DNA of 64,000 nucleotides from Streptomyces roseicoloratus (GTDB taxonomy: Bacteria > Actinomycetota > Actinomycetes > Streptomycetales > Streptomycetaceae). The translations under genes and the position numbers were made by a program. Below the pieces are notes generated by a model that was not told the DNA's origin, did no database searches, and saw only the letters and a program-made list of their open reading frames with translations. This document shows, piece by piece, positions 1-8,914 of the stretch. The first letter of the stretch is position 1; the number at the start of each line of letters is the position of its first letter. The stretch lies in contig NZ_SDOY01000137.1 of assembly GCF_004117935.1 (NCBI RefSeq), positions 26,470 through 90,469 on the forward strand, in the 5' to 3' direction.

Positions 1-1173
1 CTGGCGGGTGTAGTCGATGCCGCCGTAGAGGGCCACGACCTTGCCGGTCGACGGCTCGACGGCGGCGCCGCCGACCCGTACGGAGCGGTCGGCGGGCCGG
101 TGCTCGGGGTCGAGCCTGGAGTTCACGACCTCGTCGACGGCCTTCACGAAGGCGTCCTGCCGGGCCCGTTCCAGGGTGGTGGTGATCCGGAATCCGCCCG
201 CGGCCAGGGTCTTCTCGTCGACGACGCCGGCCTCGGTGAGGTACTGCTCGACGGCCTGGACGAGGTAGCCGCGCTGCCCGGAGAGCCCGGCGGAGGCGCG
301 GGCGGGCTGCGGGGCGGGGAACACGGCGGCGGCGCGCCCGGCCTTGGAGAGCCAGCCCTCGCCGACCATGCCGTCGAGGACGTAGCGCCAGCGGGCCAGG
401 GCGCGTTCGCGGTTCTCGGGGTGGGTGGCGACGTCGTACGCGTTCGGTGCGTTGAGCAGCGAGGCGAGGTACGCGCCTTCGGCGGTGTCGAGGTCCTCGG
501 CGTCCTTGCCGTAGTAGGCGCGGGCGGCGGCCTGGATGCCGTAGGCGTTGCGGCCGAAGTAGCTGGTGTTCAGGTAGCCCTCGAGGATCTCGGCCTTGTC
601 CTTCTCGCGGCCGAGCCGGAGGGCGATGAAGAACTCCTTGGCCTTGCGGGTGAGGGTCTGTTCCTGGCCGAGGTAGTAGTTCTTGACGTACTGCTGGGTG
701 ATCGTGGAGCCGGACTGGCGGCCCTTGCCGGTGAGGGTGTTCCAGGTGGCGCGGAGCATGGCGCGCGGGTCGACGGCGGGTGAGGTGTGGAAGTCGCGGT
801 CCTCGGCGGCGAGCACGGCGTGCTGCACGGTGAGCGGGACCCGCGACAGGCTGACGTTCTCGCGGTCGACCTCGCCGGCCCGGGCGAGCTGGGTGCCGTC
901 GCGGTAGAGGAAGAGGTTGGACTGGGCGACCGCGGTGGCGTTGGCGGGTGGGATGTCCACGAGGAGGTAGCCGGCGACGAGACCGCCGAGGAGGAGCAGC
1001 GCGCCGAGGAACGCGAGGCCGACCAGCCACCGCAGGAGGCGCCGGAAGCGCCCGCCGCGGCGCCGGCGGGGCGGGCGCTTCCGGCGCGGCGGAGGCGTGG
1101 CGGGAACGGTCGGGTCCCGTGGCTCCCAGGCCGCCGGCGCGGGTGGCAGGACCTCGCTGGTGTCGGAGGGCAT
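1..1173 (-). CDS. Class A penicillin-binding protein / transglycosylase (5' part only)
   Basis: 391 N-terminal residues are visible; the gene continues past the left edge. A proline/arginine-rich cytoplasmic tail (1-48) is followed by one membrane segment (about 49-72) and a GT51 peptidoglycan glycosyltransferase domain. Family motifs are visible: AAEDRDF with the expected catalytic Glu124, GSTITQQ (155-161), and a long block from about 175 to 222 containing RKAKEFF and LNTSYFGRNAYGIQAAA. The last visible part, VEPSTGKVVALYGGID, leads towards the transpeptidase domain. Role: polymerising lipid II and crosslinking peptide stems outside the membrane. The ATG at 1173 gives the expected short basic tail before the anchor. 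The transpeptidase catalytic residues lie outside the window. Confidence 0.9.
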   Translation of the reverse strand, partial: MPSDTSEVLPPAPAAWEPRDPTVPATPPPRRKRPPRRRRGGRFRRLLRWLVGLAFLGALLLLGGLVAGYLLVDIPPANATAVAQSNLFLYRDGTQLARAGEVDRENVSLSRVPLTVQHAVLAAEDRDFHTSPAVDPRAMLRATWNTLTGKGRQSGSTITQQYVKNYYLGQEQTLTRKAKEFFIALRLGREKDKAEILEGYLNTSYFGRNAYGIQAAARAYYGKDAEDLDTAEGAYLASLLNAPNAYDVATHPENRERALARWRYVLDGMVGEGWLSKAGRAAAVFPAPQPARASAGLSGQRGYLVQAVEQYLTEAGVVDEKTLAAGGFRITTTLERARQDAFVKAVDEVVNSRLDPEHRPADRSVRVGGAAVEPSTGKVVALYGGIDYTRQ

Positions 1174-1289
1174 ACCGGATGAAGGGGACATAAACGTACA
1201 TCCTGCATGCGAGGTGCCGAAAGTCTGCAAAACGACTCGACTCGGCTCCGTCGTCCGCCCTACGGAGGGCGGCGCCTTTGATGCGAACG

Positions 1290-1560
1290 GAGGGACGCGC
1301 GGAACGGGCGGGGGGAGGGGCGGAGGGGAGGGGCGGGGGTGAGCAGGCGGGAGAACGGGCGGGTGAGCGGGCCGGGGAGCAGGAGGGCGAACGGGCGAGT
1401 GAACGGGTGAGTGAACGGGCGGGTGAGCGGGCCGGAGGGCAGGAAGGCGAACGGGAGGGCGAACGGGCGGGGGAATGGGCGGCGGATCGGGCGGCGGATC
1501 GGGCGGATCGGGTGGATCGGGTGGAGCAGGGAGGAACTAGTCGTGCGGCTGAGGAGTCAG
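1290..1560. repeat. G-rich degenerate short repeats in a 415-bp gene-free stretch
   Basis: The gap between the divergent penicillin-binding protein and DUF445 genes (1174-1588) holds many imperfect copies of GGGCGAACGGGC and GGGCGGGTGAGC. The plus strand is almost free of C runs, so strand asymmetry is strong. An open frame through it translates as low-complexity Glu/Arg/Ala/Gly and shows no domain, so I do not call it a gene. Promoters for both flanking genes must lie here, but I cannot place them. Confidence 0.55.
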
Positions 1561-1588
1561 TCAGGTAGGGAGGTGGGGTGACGGTGCG

Positions 1589-2857
1589 ATGGTGAGCTTC
1601 CAGTACACGGCCGCGGACGAGGAGAAGAGCCGGGGCGTCCGCCGGATGAAGCGCCTGGCGACGGGCCTGCTCGCGGGAGTGGCGGCGGTCTACGCGCTGG
1701 CGACCTGGGGCGAGAACGCGGGCGCGGGCGCGTGGGCGGGCTATGTGGCGGCCGCCGCTGAGGCGGGGATGGTGGGTGCGCTGGCGGACTGGTTCGCGGT
1801 GACGGCGCTGTTCCGGCGCCCGCTGGGGCTGCCGATCCCGCACACCGCGATCATCCCGACGAAGAAGGACCAGCTGGGAGCTTCGCTGGGCACGTTCGTC
1901 GGCGAGAACTTCCTGTCGGCCGATGTCGTACGGGGCCGGCTGCGCGGCTTCGGCATCGCGCGCCGTCTGGGGGAGTGGCTGGCGGACCCGGCGCACGCGG
2001 ACCGGGTCACCTCGGAACTGGCGACGGCGCTGCGGGGCGCGCTCACCGTGCTGCGGGACTCGGACGTGCAGGCGGTGGTGGGGGAGGCGATCACGCGCCG
2101 GGCGGAGGCGGCGGAGGTGGGGCCGGGCCTGGGCAAGACGCTGGAGCGGATCGTGGACGACGGCGCCCATCGCCGCGCCGTCGACCTGATCTGTGGCCGG
2201 GCGCACGACTGGCTGGTGACGCACCGGGACTCGGTGATGGAGGCGATCGAGGGCGGGGCGCCGGGCTGGACCCCACGCTTCGTGGACAGGAAGGTCGGGG
2301 ACCGCGTCTACCGGGAACTGCTCCGCTTCGTGACGGAGATGCGGGACATGCCGGGGCACCCGGCCCGTGGCGCGATCGACCGCTTCCTGACGGACTTCGC
2401 GGCCGACCTCCAGGCCGACACGGACACGCGGGCCCGTGTGGAACGCCTCAAGTCCGAGCTGCTGGCCCGCCCGGAGGTCCAGGACATCATCGCCTCGGCG
2501 TGGTCGTCGGTCCGCACGCTGATCCTGTCCGCGGCGGAGGACGACCGGAGCCAGCTCCGCCGCCGCGCCCGCGCGTCCCTGATCTCGCTGGGCACCCGCC
2601 TGTCGACGGACACCCGCCTGCAGACGAAGGTCGAGGGCTGGGCGGAGGACGCGGCGGCGTACGTCGTCACCACGTACCGCACCGAGATCACGTCCCTGAT
2701 CACGGACACCGTCGCCGGCTGGGACGCCACCCAGACCTCGAAGAAGATCGAGGCCAACATCGGCCGCGACCTCCAGTTCATCCGCATCAACGGCACGGTG
2801 GTGGGCGCGCTGGCGGGGCTGGCGATCCATACGGTGAGCAGGGCGGCGGGGGGATAG
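1589..2857 (+). CDS. DUF445 family membrane-associated protein
   Basis: 422 residues. The diagnostic DUF445 block lies near the N terminus: GALADWFAVTALFRRPLG followed by PHTAIIP. A hydrophobic segment (about 25-42) precedes it and a second short one ends the protein, so the long helical middle is probably held between two membrane contacts. The central region repeats the family pattern of helical segments (FVGENFL, VYRELLRFV). The family is widespread in bacteria (E. coli YjiN is a member) but its biochemical role is not settled. The GTG/ATG-rich start is preceded by GGAGGTGGGGTGA. Confidence 0.85.
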   Translation: MVSFQYTAADEEKSRGVRRMKRLATGLLAGVAAVYALATWGENAGAGAWAGYVAAAAEAGMVGALADWFAVTALFRRPLGLPIPHTAIIPTKKDQLGASLGTFVGENFLSADVVRGRLRGFGIARRLGEWLADPAHADRVTSELATALRGALTVLRDSDVQAVVGEAITRRAEAAEVGPGLGKTLERIVDDGAHRRAVDLICGRAHDWLVTHRDSVMEAIEGGAPGWTPRFVDRKVGDRVYRELLRFVTEMRDMPGHPARGAIDRFLTDFAADLQADTDTRARVERLKSELLARPEVQDIIASAWSSVRTLILSAAEDDRSQLRRRARASLISLGTRLSTDTRLQTKVEGWAEDAAAYVVTTYRTEITSLITDTVAGWDATQTSKKIEANIGRDLQFIRINGTVVGALAGLAIHTVSRAAGG

Positions 2858-2908
2858 GGGGCCGGCCCGGCCCGGGCCGCTGTCATACCCACAGCCCATA
2901 ATCGGCGC

Positions 2909-3769
2909 ATGTCCGAGAACTTCGTCGACCTGGGCAAGGTCACTGCGCCGTCGGGTGTGCTGGTGCTCGGCATGGCCGGGTGGATCGACCAGTGGCCGGA
3001 ACTGGGTCGGCCTCTGTCCGTACGTGCCGAGGAGGCCGCGGCCTCAGGGGGCGGCCACCTTCGCGACGGGTGGTGCGAGGCCGTCGTGGTCCCGGCCGCC
3101 GCCGACCGGCCGCTGCCGGTGCGAGCCACCACCTCGCCGTCCCCGTTCGACGAGGAACCGACGATCGCGACCCTGGAGATGGGTCTCGGTCTGCCGTGGC
3201 CCGGGAACGCGAACCGGACGGCGCCGGTTCGCCTCGGGGACCTCCCCGTCGACCGGTGCGGCATGGTGATCGGCGACGCCGTCGGGCTGGACACGTGGAC
3301 GGGGGACGAGGGCGAGCCGGCTGACGGGCTGGCCGACGTCTCCTACTGGGGCCTGCACGAGGACGCGGCGTATGCGCGGTTCGGCGGTGAGCGCATCGCG
3401 CAGTACGGGGTCGAGGGCCCGCACGGGTGGCTGGACCTGCCGCTCGCGGAGGCGACCGCGCACGCGGCAGAACTCACCGCCTGGTGCGACCGGCACTGCC
3501 ACGGCCGGGGCCTCGTGGTGGCGGTCGACAAGCACACCGACCACCACCGCTCCCGGCGGGCGGGCCGGCACCACCCGCTCCGCGCGGGCGCGATCGAGGT
3601 CGGCGGCAGTCAGGTCCTCGCGATCGAGTGGGACCCCGGCGACCACTCGATCAGACACCGCGGGGAGCGGCAGGCGGGCCAGGTCTACCCGGTCACGCTC
3701 GAAGCCGACGATTCGGGGCAGACGGTGCTGCGATGGACCATCCCGCCGTACGAACCCGACGACGCCTGA
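2909..3769 (+). CDS. Hypothetical protein
   Basis: 286 residues; I do not recognise a family. Composition is soluble, acidic and rich in Asp, Glu and His, with no signal peptide or membrane segment. A histidine/arginine-rich patch (HTDHHRSRRAGRHH, about 209-222) could bind metal or nucleic acid, but no defined motif supports this. It starts 51 bp after the DUF445 gene in the same direction, with no clear Shine-Dalgarno sequence before the ATG, so it may have its own leaderless-type promoter. Confidence 0.7.
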   Translation: MSENFVDLGKVTAPSGVLVLGMAGWIDQWPELGRPLSVRAEEAAASGGGHLRDGWCEAVVVPAAADRPLPVRATTSPSPFDEEPTIATLEMGLGLPWPGNANRTAPVRLGDLPVDRCGMVIGDAVGLDTWTGDEGEPADGLADVSYWGLHEDAAYARFGGERIAQYGVEGPHGWLDLPLAEATAHAAELTAWCDRHCHGRGLVVAVDKHTDHHRSRRAGRHHPLRAGAIEVGGSQVLAIEWDPGDHSIRHRGERQAGQVYPVTLEADDSGQTVLRWTIPPYEPDDA

Positions 3770-3794
3770 CGAACCGGTACGGCAGGCCGCCGGT

Positions 3795-3816
3795 CGCCGT
3801 CCCGCGCGGGACGGCG
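3795..3816. terminator. Bidirectional hairpin between convergent genes
   Basis: A perfect 22-bp palindrome (half-site CGCCGTCCCGC) sits 25 bp after one stop codon and 24 bp before the other. Flanking CCGCCGG and CCGGCGG extend the stem. There is no T tract, as is common for Streptomyces terminators. Confidence 0.65.
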
Positions 3817-3839
3817 AGCCTCCGGCGGCGGGCCGGGCG

Positions 3840-4148
3840 TCAGCCGGCCTTACGGGCCACGGCCCAGGACGTGGCGGCCATGGCTCCGGCGACGGAGAAC
3901 ACCGCGGGCCAGGCCCCGATCTTCTTGGCCAGCGGGTGAGACCCGGCGAAGGCCCCCACGTAGGCGGCCGTCAGCCCCGCCGCGCCCTTCCCGCCGACAG
4001 CCTGCTGCCACTCCCGCGCGGCCACCCCACCCGCCACGGCGAGCACGACACCCCCGAGCGGCCGCTTCTTGGTCCACCGAGCCACGGCATACCCGCCGAC
4101 GAGCCCGGCGGCGGCGATGACGGGGGAGAGGGCACGGGCGCTGGGCAT
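3840..4148 (-). CDS. Small membrane protein, hypothetical
   Basis: 102 residues with three or four short hydrophobic, Ala/Gly-rich segments (about 8-24, 31-45, 58-70 and 79-95) separated by Lys/Arg pairs, consistent with a small integral membrane protein. I see no catalytic motif and cannot assign a function. Proteins of this type are common in Streptomyces. It is convergent with the 2909-3769 gene. Confidence 0.65.
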   Translation of the reverse strand: MPSARALSPVIAAAGLVGGYAVARWTKKRPLGGVVLAVAGGVAAREWQQAVGGKGAAGLTAAYVGAFAGSHPLAKKIGAWPAVFSVAGAMAATSWAVARKAG

Positions 4149-4243
4149 GGTGAGGGCCTTTCGTCGGTGGAGTCGTTCCTTGAGCCTAGGACACGAGGCT
4201 TTGCGGCCGGCGGCGTACTCCCGGCCGAGCCGATCGCGTCACA

Positions 4244-4723
4244 ATGGCCGGCATGAGGGTCCTGGAGACGACCGAGGCGACACGCTCCCGAATGAGCCGA
4301 CAGCGTAGCCACGACACCGGTGTCGAGATGGCGTTGCGTCGTTCGTTGCATGCGGCGGGATTCCGCTATCGCGTGCACCGGCGGCCGCTCAAGGGGGTGC
4401 GGCGGGAGGCCGACATCGTCTTCGGCCCCGTCAAGGTCGCCGTTTTCGTCGATGGTTGCTTTTGGCACGGTTGCCCCGAGCACGCGACGTGGCCGAAGCG
4501 GAACTCTGGGTTCTGGCGGGAGAAGATCGAGAAGAACCGGGCTCGGGACGCGAACACGGATGCTCGTCTGCGGGAAGCGGGGTGGGTCGCGCTGCGGGTG
4601 TGGGAGCACGAGGACGCGCACGAGGCCGCCGCGCGGGTGGCGGCGGTCGTCATCGAGCGCCGTGCCCTCCTGGCTGATCGGATGAACCGGGCGAGGGTGA
4701 ATGTCGTCGAGCCGCCGGCCTGA
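4244..4723 (+). CDS. vsr: Very short patch repair (Vsr) endonuclease
   Basis: 159 residues. Vsr-family sequence throughout: RMSRQRSHDTGVEMALR at the start of the fold, READIVFGPVKVAVFVDGCF with the metal-binding Asp of the core, the zinc/active-site block FWHGCPEH, then FWREKIEKNRARD and GWVALRVWEHE. Vsr nicks next to T:G mismatches made by deamination of 5-methylcytosine, so it usually accompanies a C5 methyltransferase; two such genes lie at 8915-11052. In GHKL/Z1 restriction clusters Vsr-type nucleases may instead serve as effectors. First gene of the plus-strand arm. No good ribosome site is seen; an ATG at 4253 is an alternative start. Confidence 0.9.
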   Translation: MAGMRVLETTEATRSRMSRQRSHDTGVEMALRRSLHAAGFRYRVHRRPLKGVRREADIVFGPVKVAVFVDGCFWHGCPEHATWPKRNSGFWREKIEKNRARDANTDARLREAGWVALRVWEHEDAHEAAARVAAVVIERRALLADRMNRARVNVVEPPA

Positions 4724-4739
4724 AGACGACGGTCGGTAC

Positions 4740-4761
4740 TTGACACGCTTCGTTCTGTCAA
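4740..4761. promoter_or_regulatory. Inverted repeat TTGACA-N10-TGTCAA, possible operator
   Basis: A perfect 6-bp inverted repeat with a 10-bp spacer lies between vsr and the HTH-GHKL gene. TTGACA also looks like a -35 box, but no TANNNT hexamer sits at the right distance, so an operator is more likely than a promoter alone. The downstream product carries its own helix-turn-helix, suggesting autoregulation (inference). Confidence 0.4.
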
Positions 4762-4853
4762 ATTCCTGCTGGTAGCCTGTCCGGCGGGCTTCCGCGCCGA
4801 GTTTCGCGGCGAATGGCCCCGCAGGGTGCAAGAGGGAACTTCGGGGGACGGAC

Positions 4854-6962
4854 GTGGCCCAACCGCCAGGCAAGGCGTTCGGGAGATGGTTGGAGCATCG
4901 ACTCGCGCAGGCCGGCATGGATTCGGCCGAACTCGCAGAGCGACTCGGGTATCCCACCCGGGCACCGATCTCCGCATGGATCGCGGGACGTTCGGAACCT
5001 CGTGACGAAGTGAAACGGGAGATCGCCGTGGTCTTCGGCAACGGCACGGAAGCGGTGTCCGACCGCACGGGGCCCATCGTTTCCGCGCTTCCCCGCCGGT
5101 GGCACCATCGGTGGGCGCATCCCGACGGCGGTCGCGAGTACGGCAACGCGGCGGCCTTCGCCTTCGACGCAGACCTTTCCGTGCTTGCTCGTGAAGCCAC
5201 CCAGAACTCCCTCGACGAGCGTCTCGACCGCGCGACGCCGGTGCGAGTTCGCTACGTGCTGCACGAGCTGACGGGCGAACACCTTGACTCCTTCCTCGAC
5301 GCCATGGGGTGGGACGAGCTTCGCCCCCATTACGAAGCCGCCGCGGCAGGCGAGCAGAAGGTGTCGCGCAGCCTCCGCGCTGCGCTGCGGGACCTGGACG
5401 AACAGCGGTCCTTGTTGTTGCTCCGAGTGGAGGACCACAACGCCGCCGGTCTGACGGGCCCGGAGTACCAGGACGGACGCTATGCCGCCGTCGTGCGGCG
5501 TCAGCTGGACAGTCACAAACAGGCGGGCGGGCGCGCCGGTGGCTCGTACGGACTGGGCAAGGCCACGCTGTGGGCCACCAGCCGCCTGGGTCTCGTCGTC
5601 GTGAATTCCACCCTTTCCGAGCCCCATGAAGGGCATCGCGAGCGCAGGTTGGTGGCCCGCCTGGATCTCCCCTGGCACGAGGTCGACGGGCAGGCCTACG
5701 CAGGTCCCGCCTGGTTCGGCGAGCCGGATCCGGAGACGGCGCACGAGGGCGTTTCGCGATCCTGGTGGGCCGACGAGGACGAGGCACGTGCCCTGCACCT
5801 CGAGCGGGACGGAGACGCGCCCGGCACGTCGTTCCTGATCGTCGGGGCCCATGACGCGTCGGGCGATGCCGGCACGCTGCAGGAGATGCACGACAAACTC
5901 GTCCGTTCGCTCGCCGACGGATTCTGGGCCTCCATGATCGGAGGCAGGTCGGCCGGGCCGCTGTTGGAGGCGAGCGTCACCACGCTGCGCAACGGACGTG
6001 TCGTGATCGCCGAGGAGCAGGTCGACGCGCATGCTCATCACCCGGCACTCGGCCGTGCTCTCCAGGCTTACCTGGACGGCGAAACCGTCGACGAACTGAC
6101 CGCCGGCGACCAGGTCGTGCTCGCCGAGGTGCCTCTGGTCGTCTCCCCGCTCAAGGGGCACGGGCGTGCGCGGGACAAGGGCCGGGAACATCGTGCCGTC
6201 CTGCTGCTGACCGCGGCCGCGGACCGCGACGAGAAGCACAGCCGTGTCGTGTGCATGCGCGGCAACCGGATGACGATCACCGAGCAGCGCCCTCGGGAAC
6301 TCCCCCTCGGGACGATGCCGTTCCAAGCCGTTCTCCTGGCCGGATTCGCGACCGGACGCGAGGGAGACGACGTCGAGCGCGCGGAGGCGTTCCTGCGCGC
6401 CTCGGAGCCGCCGGAGCACGATCGCTGGGACCGGACCGAGGAGCTCACCTCGCTCTACGAACGTGGTGCACTCACCCGTCTCAAGGAGTTTCGGTCGGAG
6501 ATCGACAAGGCCGTGCGGAACGTCGTCGGGCGACGTGCCGCTGCACGAGCCGGCGGCCCGGCCGTCCTTCGCGAACTGCTCAGGCTGGACGCGCCCGGTG
6601 GTGCAGGGGGTGGCGGTCGACGGGCACAGGGTTTCCCCGTCGTCCGCAGCGTCCAGGCGCGAGTCGAGGACGGTGGTGCCTGGAACGTCACGGTCGGGAT
6701 CAGACTCCCCGACGGCAGTGACCCCTGGGTCCTGACACCGGTGGCCAAATTCGACGTGAGGTCGGGCGGCCGCCCCGCCGTCGGGTGGGCCGACTTGACG
6801 GCCTCGGAAGCCTGCCGTGTGGAGAACGGCAATCTCGTCGTCGAGCCCGGGGTTCGCAACGCGGTGTTCACCGGGGTCACCGATCCGGCCACCCACCCGG
6901 TGCAGGGGACTCTGGCGAGGCTCGTGGTCGACGTGCAGAGGGCCCGCGGAGGAGCGGTATGA
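4854..6962 (+). CDS. HTH-GHKL ATPase fusion protein of defence island
   Basis: 702 residues, GTG start with GGGGGA 7 nt upstream. An XRE-like helix-turn-helix is visible at about 14-62 (SAELAERLGY...ISAWIAGRSEP). A GHKL (Hsp90/MutL/histidine-kinase type) ATP-binding fold follows: N-box REATQNSLDE with Glu114, Asn118 and Asp121; a degenerate G1 box (VEDHNAAGL, Asp194); and the ATP-lid motif GGSYGLGKATLW (229-240). The C-terminal 400 residues have no motif I can name. Role (inferred): an ATP-driven switch or loader bound to DNA in the restriction system. It overlaps the next gene by ATGA. Neither the HTH nor the degenerate G1 box is usual in classic MutL or MORC proteins. Confidence 0.75.
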   Translation: MAQPPGKAFGRWLEHRLAQAGMDSAELAERLGYPTRAPISAWIAGRSEPRDEVKREIAVVFGNGTEAVSDRTGPIVSALPRRWHHRWAHPDGGREYGNAAAFAFDADLSVLAREATQNSLDERLDRATPVRVRYVLHELTGEHLDSFLDAMGWDELRPHYEAAAAGEQKVSRSLRAALRDLDEQRSLLLLRVEDHNAAGLTGPEYQDGRYAAVVRRQLDSHKQAGGRAGGSYGLGKATLWATSRLGLVVVNSTLSEPHEGHRERRLVARLDLPWHEVDGQAYAGPAWFGEPDPETAHEGVSRSWWADEDEARALHLERDGDAPGTSFLIVGAHDASGDAGTLQEMHDKLVRSLADGFWASMIGGRSAGPLLEASVTTLRNGRVVIAEEQVDAHAHHPALGRALQAYLDGETVDELTAGDQVVLAEVPLVVSPLKGHGRARDKGREHRAVLLLTAAADRDEKHSRVVCMRGNRMTITEQRPRELPLGTMPFQAVLLAGFATGREGDDVERAEAFLRASEPPEHDRWDRTEELTSLYERGALTRLKEFRSEIDKAVRNVVGRRAAARAGGPAVLRELLRLDAPGGAGGGGRRAQGFPVVRSVQARVEDGGAWNVTVGIRLPDGSDPWVLTPVAKFDVRSGGRPAVGWADLTASEACRVENGNLVVEPGVRNAVFTGVTDPATHPVQGTLARLVVDVQRARGGAV

Positions 6963-7942
6963 AGTCCGTCTACCCTTATCCGACCCTGTTCGGCGACATC
7001 GAACTCGACATCCTGTCCGTCACCGTGGACGGGGCGGCCGAGTTCCCGTACTCCCACGTGTCCAGGTCCGAGAGGACGGTGGCACTGCACCGATCCGGAC
7101 GCGAGCGGTGGGACTACTGCACGCTTCGACTCCGGGCGACGCTCCCCGATCGCGAGATCGCGGACGGCCGGTGGACGGACCTCGCCTGCCTCGCGACGCT
7201 CACCGAGAAGGCCACCAACGCCCGCACCACGACGCTCCTCGAAGCATCCGCGGACGGTTCGTGGTCCGGCACCATCGATCTGCATCGGAGCCGCCACGTC
7301 GATCGGGCGACCCTCGGTCTCGTCGTCGTTGCCACCGTTGACGGGGTGGCAGGCAGAGTGATCGGTACCACGGAGCGGGACTGGTATCTCGACCTGAAGG
7401 CCTCCACCCCTGTGCGTCAGCGCGAGATCGAGATCGTCGAGGCGGACTTCCGGGAGGGGCCCGACGAATGGCTTCGCCCCTACAAGGACTCCCCTTGGAT
7501 CGTCGAGACCACCGGCGACGTGCCGACGGTCCACCTCAACACCGGGGGTGTCGACGGACTCGTCGACCTGCTGGGGGACAGCGGTGGGAGCCCGGCCGAG
7601 AGGATGCTGCGGGAGATGGTCGCCGGCCAGATCGCCCAGGACGCGTGGACCGCCATGTTCCACACGGCCATCAGCGATCTGGACGTCGACGAGGACGGCA
7701 CGCCCGTGATGCCGACGGGCTGGCGCGAAGCCGTCCTCCGCATGATGCTGCCCGACGTCCTCCCCGGCCGTCAGCCCGTCGACGCCCTCTACGACATCGC
7801 GGAGCGCCGGGCCAAGGGATTCGGGTGGGCGGAACTGCAGACGAACATCCAGTACGCGGCGGGCAAGCGAAGCCGGATCACCAGGAAGTTGACGAACGCG
7901 GTGCGGGGGCTCGACGTCGCTGACAGGAATGGCACGCGATGA
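6959..7942 (+). CDS. Uncharacterised defence-island protein A
   Basis: 327 residues, not recognised. The ATG at 6959 overlaps the previous stop (ATGA) and has GGAGGAG upstream. The N-terminal 145 residues are predicted strand-rich (alternating hydrophobic segments such as FGDIELDILSVTV and ATLGLVVVATV); the C-terminal half is helical. No Walker, nuclease or HTH motif is visible. Translational coupling to the GHKL gene on one side and the next gene on the other suggests a subunit or adaptor of the same complex (inference). Confidence 0.75.
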   Translation: MKSVYPYPTLFGDIELDILSVTVDGAAEFPYSHVSRSERTVALHRSGRERWDYCTLRLRATLPDREIADGRWTDLACLATLTEKATNARTTTLLEASADGSWSGTIDLHRSRHVDRATLGLVVVATVDGVAGRVIGTTERDWYLDLKASTPVRQREIEIVEADFREGPDEWLRPYKDSPWIVETTGDVPTVHLNTGGVDGLVDLLGDSGGSPAERMLREMVAGQIAQDAWTAMFHTAISDLDVDEDGTPVMPTGWREAVLRMMLPDVLPGRQPVDALYDIAERRAKGFGWAELQTNIQYAAGKRSRITRKLTNAVRGLDVADRNGTR

Positions 7943-8910
7943 GACCGTTCACCTCCGGCGACCTCCCGCCCGTGTTTGCGCTGCTGCCCGATGCCGCCGT
8001 CGCCGGACACCTCGGCCGCAGCATCCAGGCCGGCCTGGAACTGCCTCCTCAGGTGGCCCTCGCCCGGGCCTGCGTCGCATACGACGAGTCGACCGCCGAA
8101 CGCCGACAGACCGCGCCCGTACGCGACCTCCTGGACGAGGCCATGAGGCGATTCGCCGACGATCGGTCGTCCGCCGACGGTTGGCTTGCCCCTCGCCTCC
8201 ACGCCACGCTCCGGATGACCCGGGCCGAGGCGGCCGACGGGCGTCTCTGGAACCACCTGGCCATGATCGTCGCCCCGGACTACGTGGTGTGGCGACACAA
8301 GGGAGCCGACAAGGCCGAAGGCCCGGGGGTGGCCACCGCCGCTCGGTTCAGCGGCCCCCACTACACCCAGGCGTTCTCGCGACTTTGGTGGGCCGCCGAA
8401 CTGTTCCGCGACGGGGACGACTACCGACCGGTCGTCACCGCGTGCCGGGTGCAGGACGTCCTCAACACGACGCTGCGCCTGGACGTGATCGACCATCGGC
8501 CCACGGCCCAGGCCGTGATCCGAGTCGTCGGACGGCTTGTCGATGAGGGCGCTCCCCGGCCGGGCGACCGGGTCAATGCCCTGTCCTCGGCGGTGAACGC
8601 CGCCGGAAGCACGCTGATGTACGACGTGCTGGCGCGGGACGACGCCCCCGACCCCGACGAGCTTCTCGACTGGATCGAGGCGGGCAAGAGCGAGGTCGTG
8701 GACTGGGAGCGACTGCCCGAAGGGCCCTCCGACGGTCGGGTCAGGCCGGCCGCCGTCGACGCCCTCCTCCCCTTCTTCGAGAAGCTGCTCGAAGAAGCCC
8801 CGCTGCGCCGGAGGAAGCCGACCGAGGGCGAGCGGAGCGAGGCGGCGACGCTGCCGGGCCCGCGCGCTCCCGGAGTCGTCCTGGCGAAGCCGTCGGACTT
8901 CACGGGGTAG
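7939..8910 (+). CDS. Uncharacterised defence-island protein B (possibly DUF6339)
   Basis: 323 residues. The N terminus (FALLPDAAVAGHLG) and a Trp-rich centre (LWNHLAMIVAPDYVVWRHK) followed by FSRLWWAAELFRDG resemble, from memory, proteins annotated as DUF6339 in actinobacteria; I hold this loosely. No enzymatic motif is seen. Last gene of the plus-strand arm, coupled to the previous one by ATGA. It ends 4 bp from the stop of the convergent methyltransferase gene. Confidence 0.7.
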   Translation: MRPFTSGDLPPVFALLPDAAVAGHLGRSIQAGLELPPQVALARACVAYDESTAERRQTAPVRDLLDEAMRRFADDRSSADGWLAPRLHATLRMTRAEAADGRLWNHLAMIVAPDYVVWRHKGADKAEGPGVATAARFSGPHYTQAFSRLWWAAELFRDGDDYRPVVTACRVQDVLNTTLRLDVIDHRPTAQAVIRVVGRLVDEGAPRPGDRVNALSSAVNAAGSTLMYDVLARDDAPDPDELLDWIEAGKSEVVDWERLPEGPSDGRVRPAAVDALLPFFEKLLEEAPLRRRKPTEGERSEAATLPGPRAPGVVLAKPSDFTG

Positions 8911-8914
8911 TGGG

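Noticed and set aside
1278..1568. A 96-codon Glu/Arg/Ala-rich frame.
   Set aside because: Made entirely by short G-rich repeats, with no domain and no typical codon pattern; treated as a repeat region.
4740..4745. TTGACA as a simple -35 promoter box.
   Set aside because: No TANNNT-type hexamer lies 16-18 bp downstream; the hexamer is better explained as half of an inverted repeat, though a nonstandard promoter remains possible.
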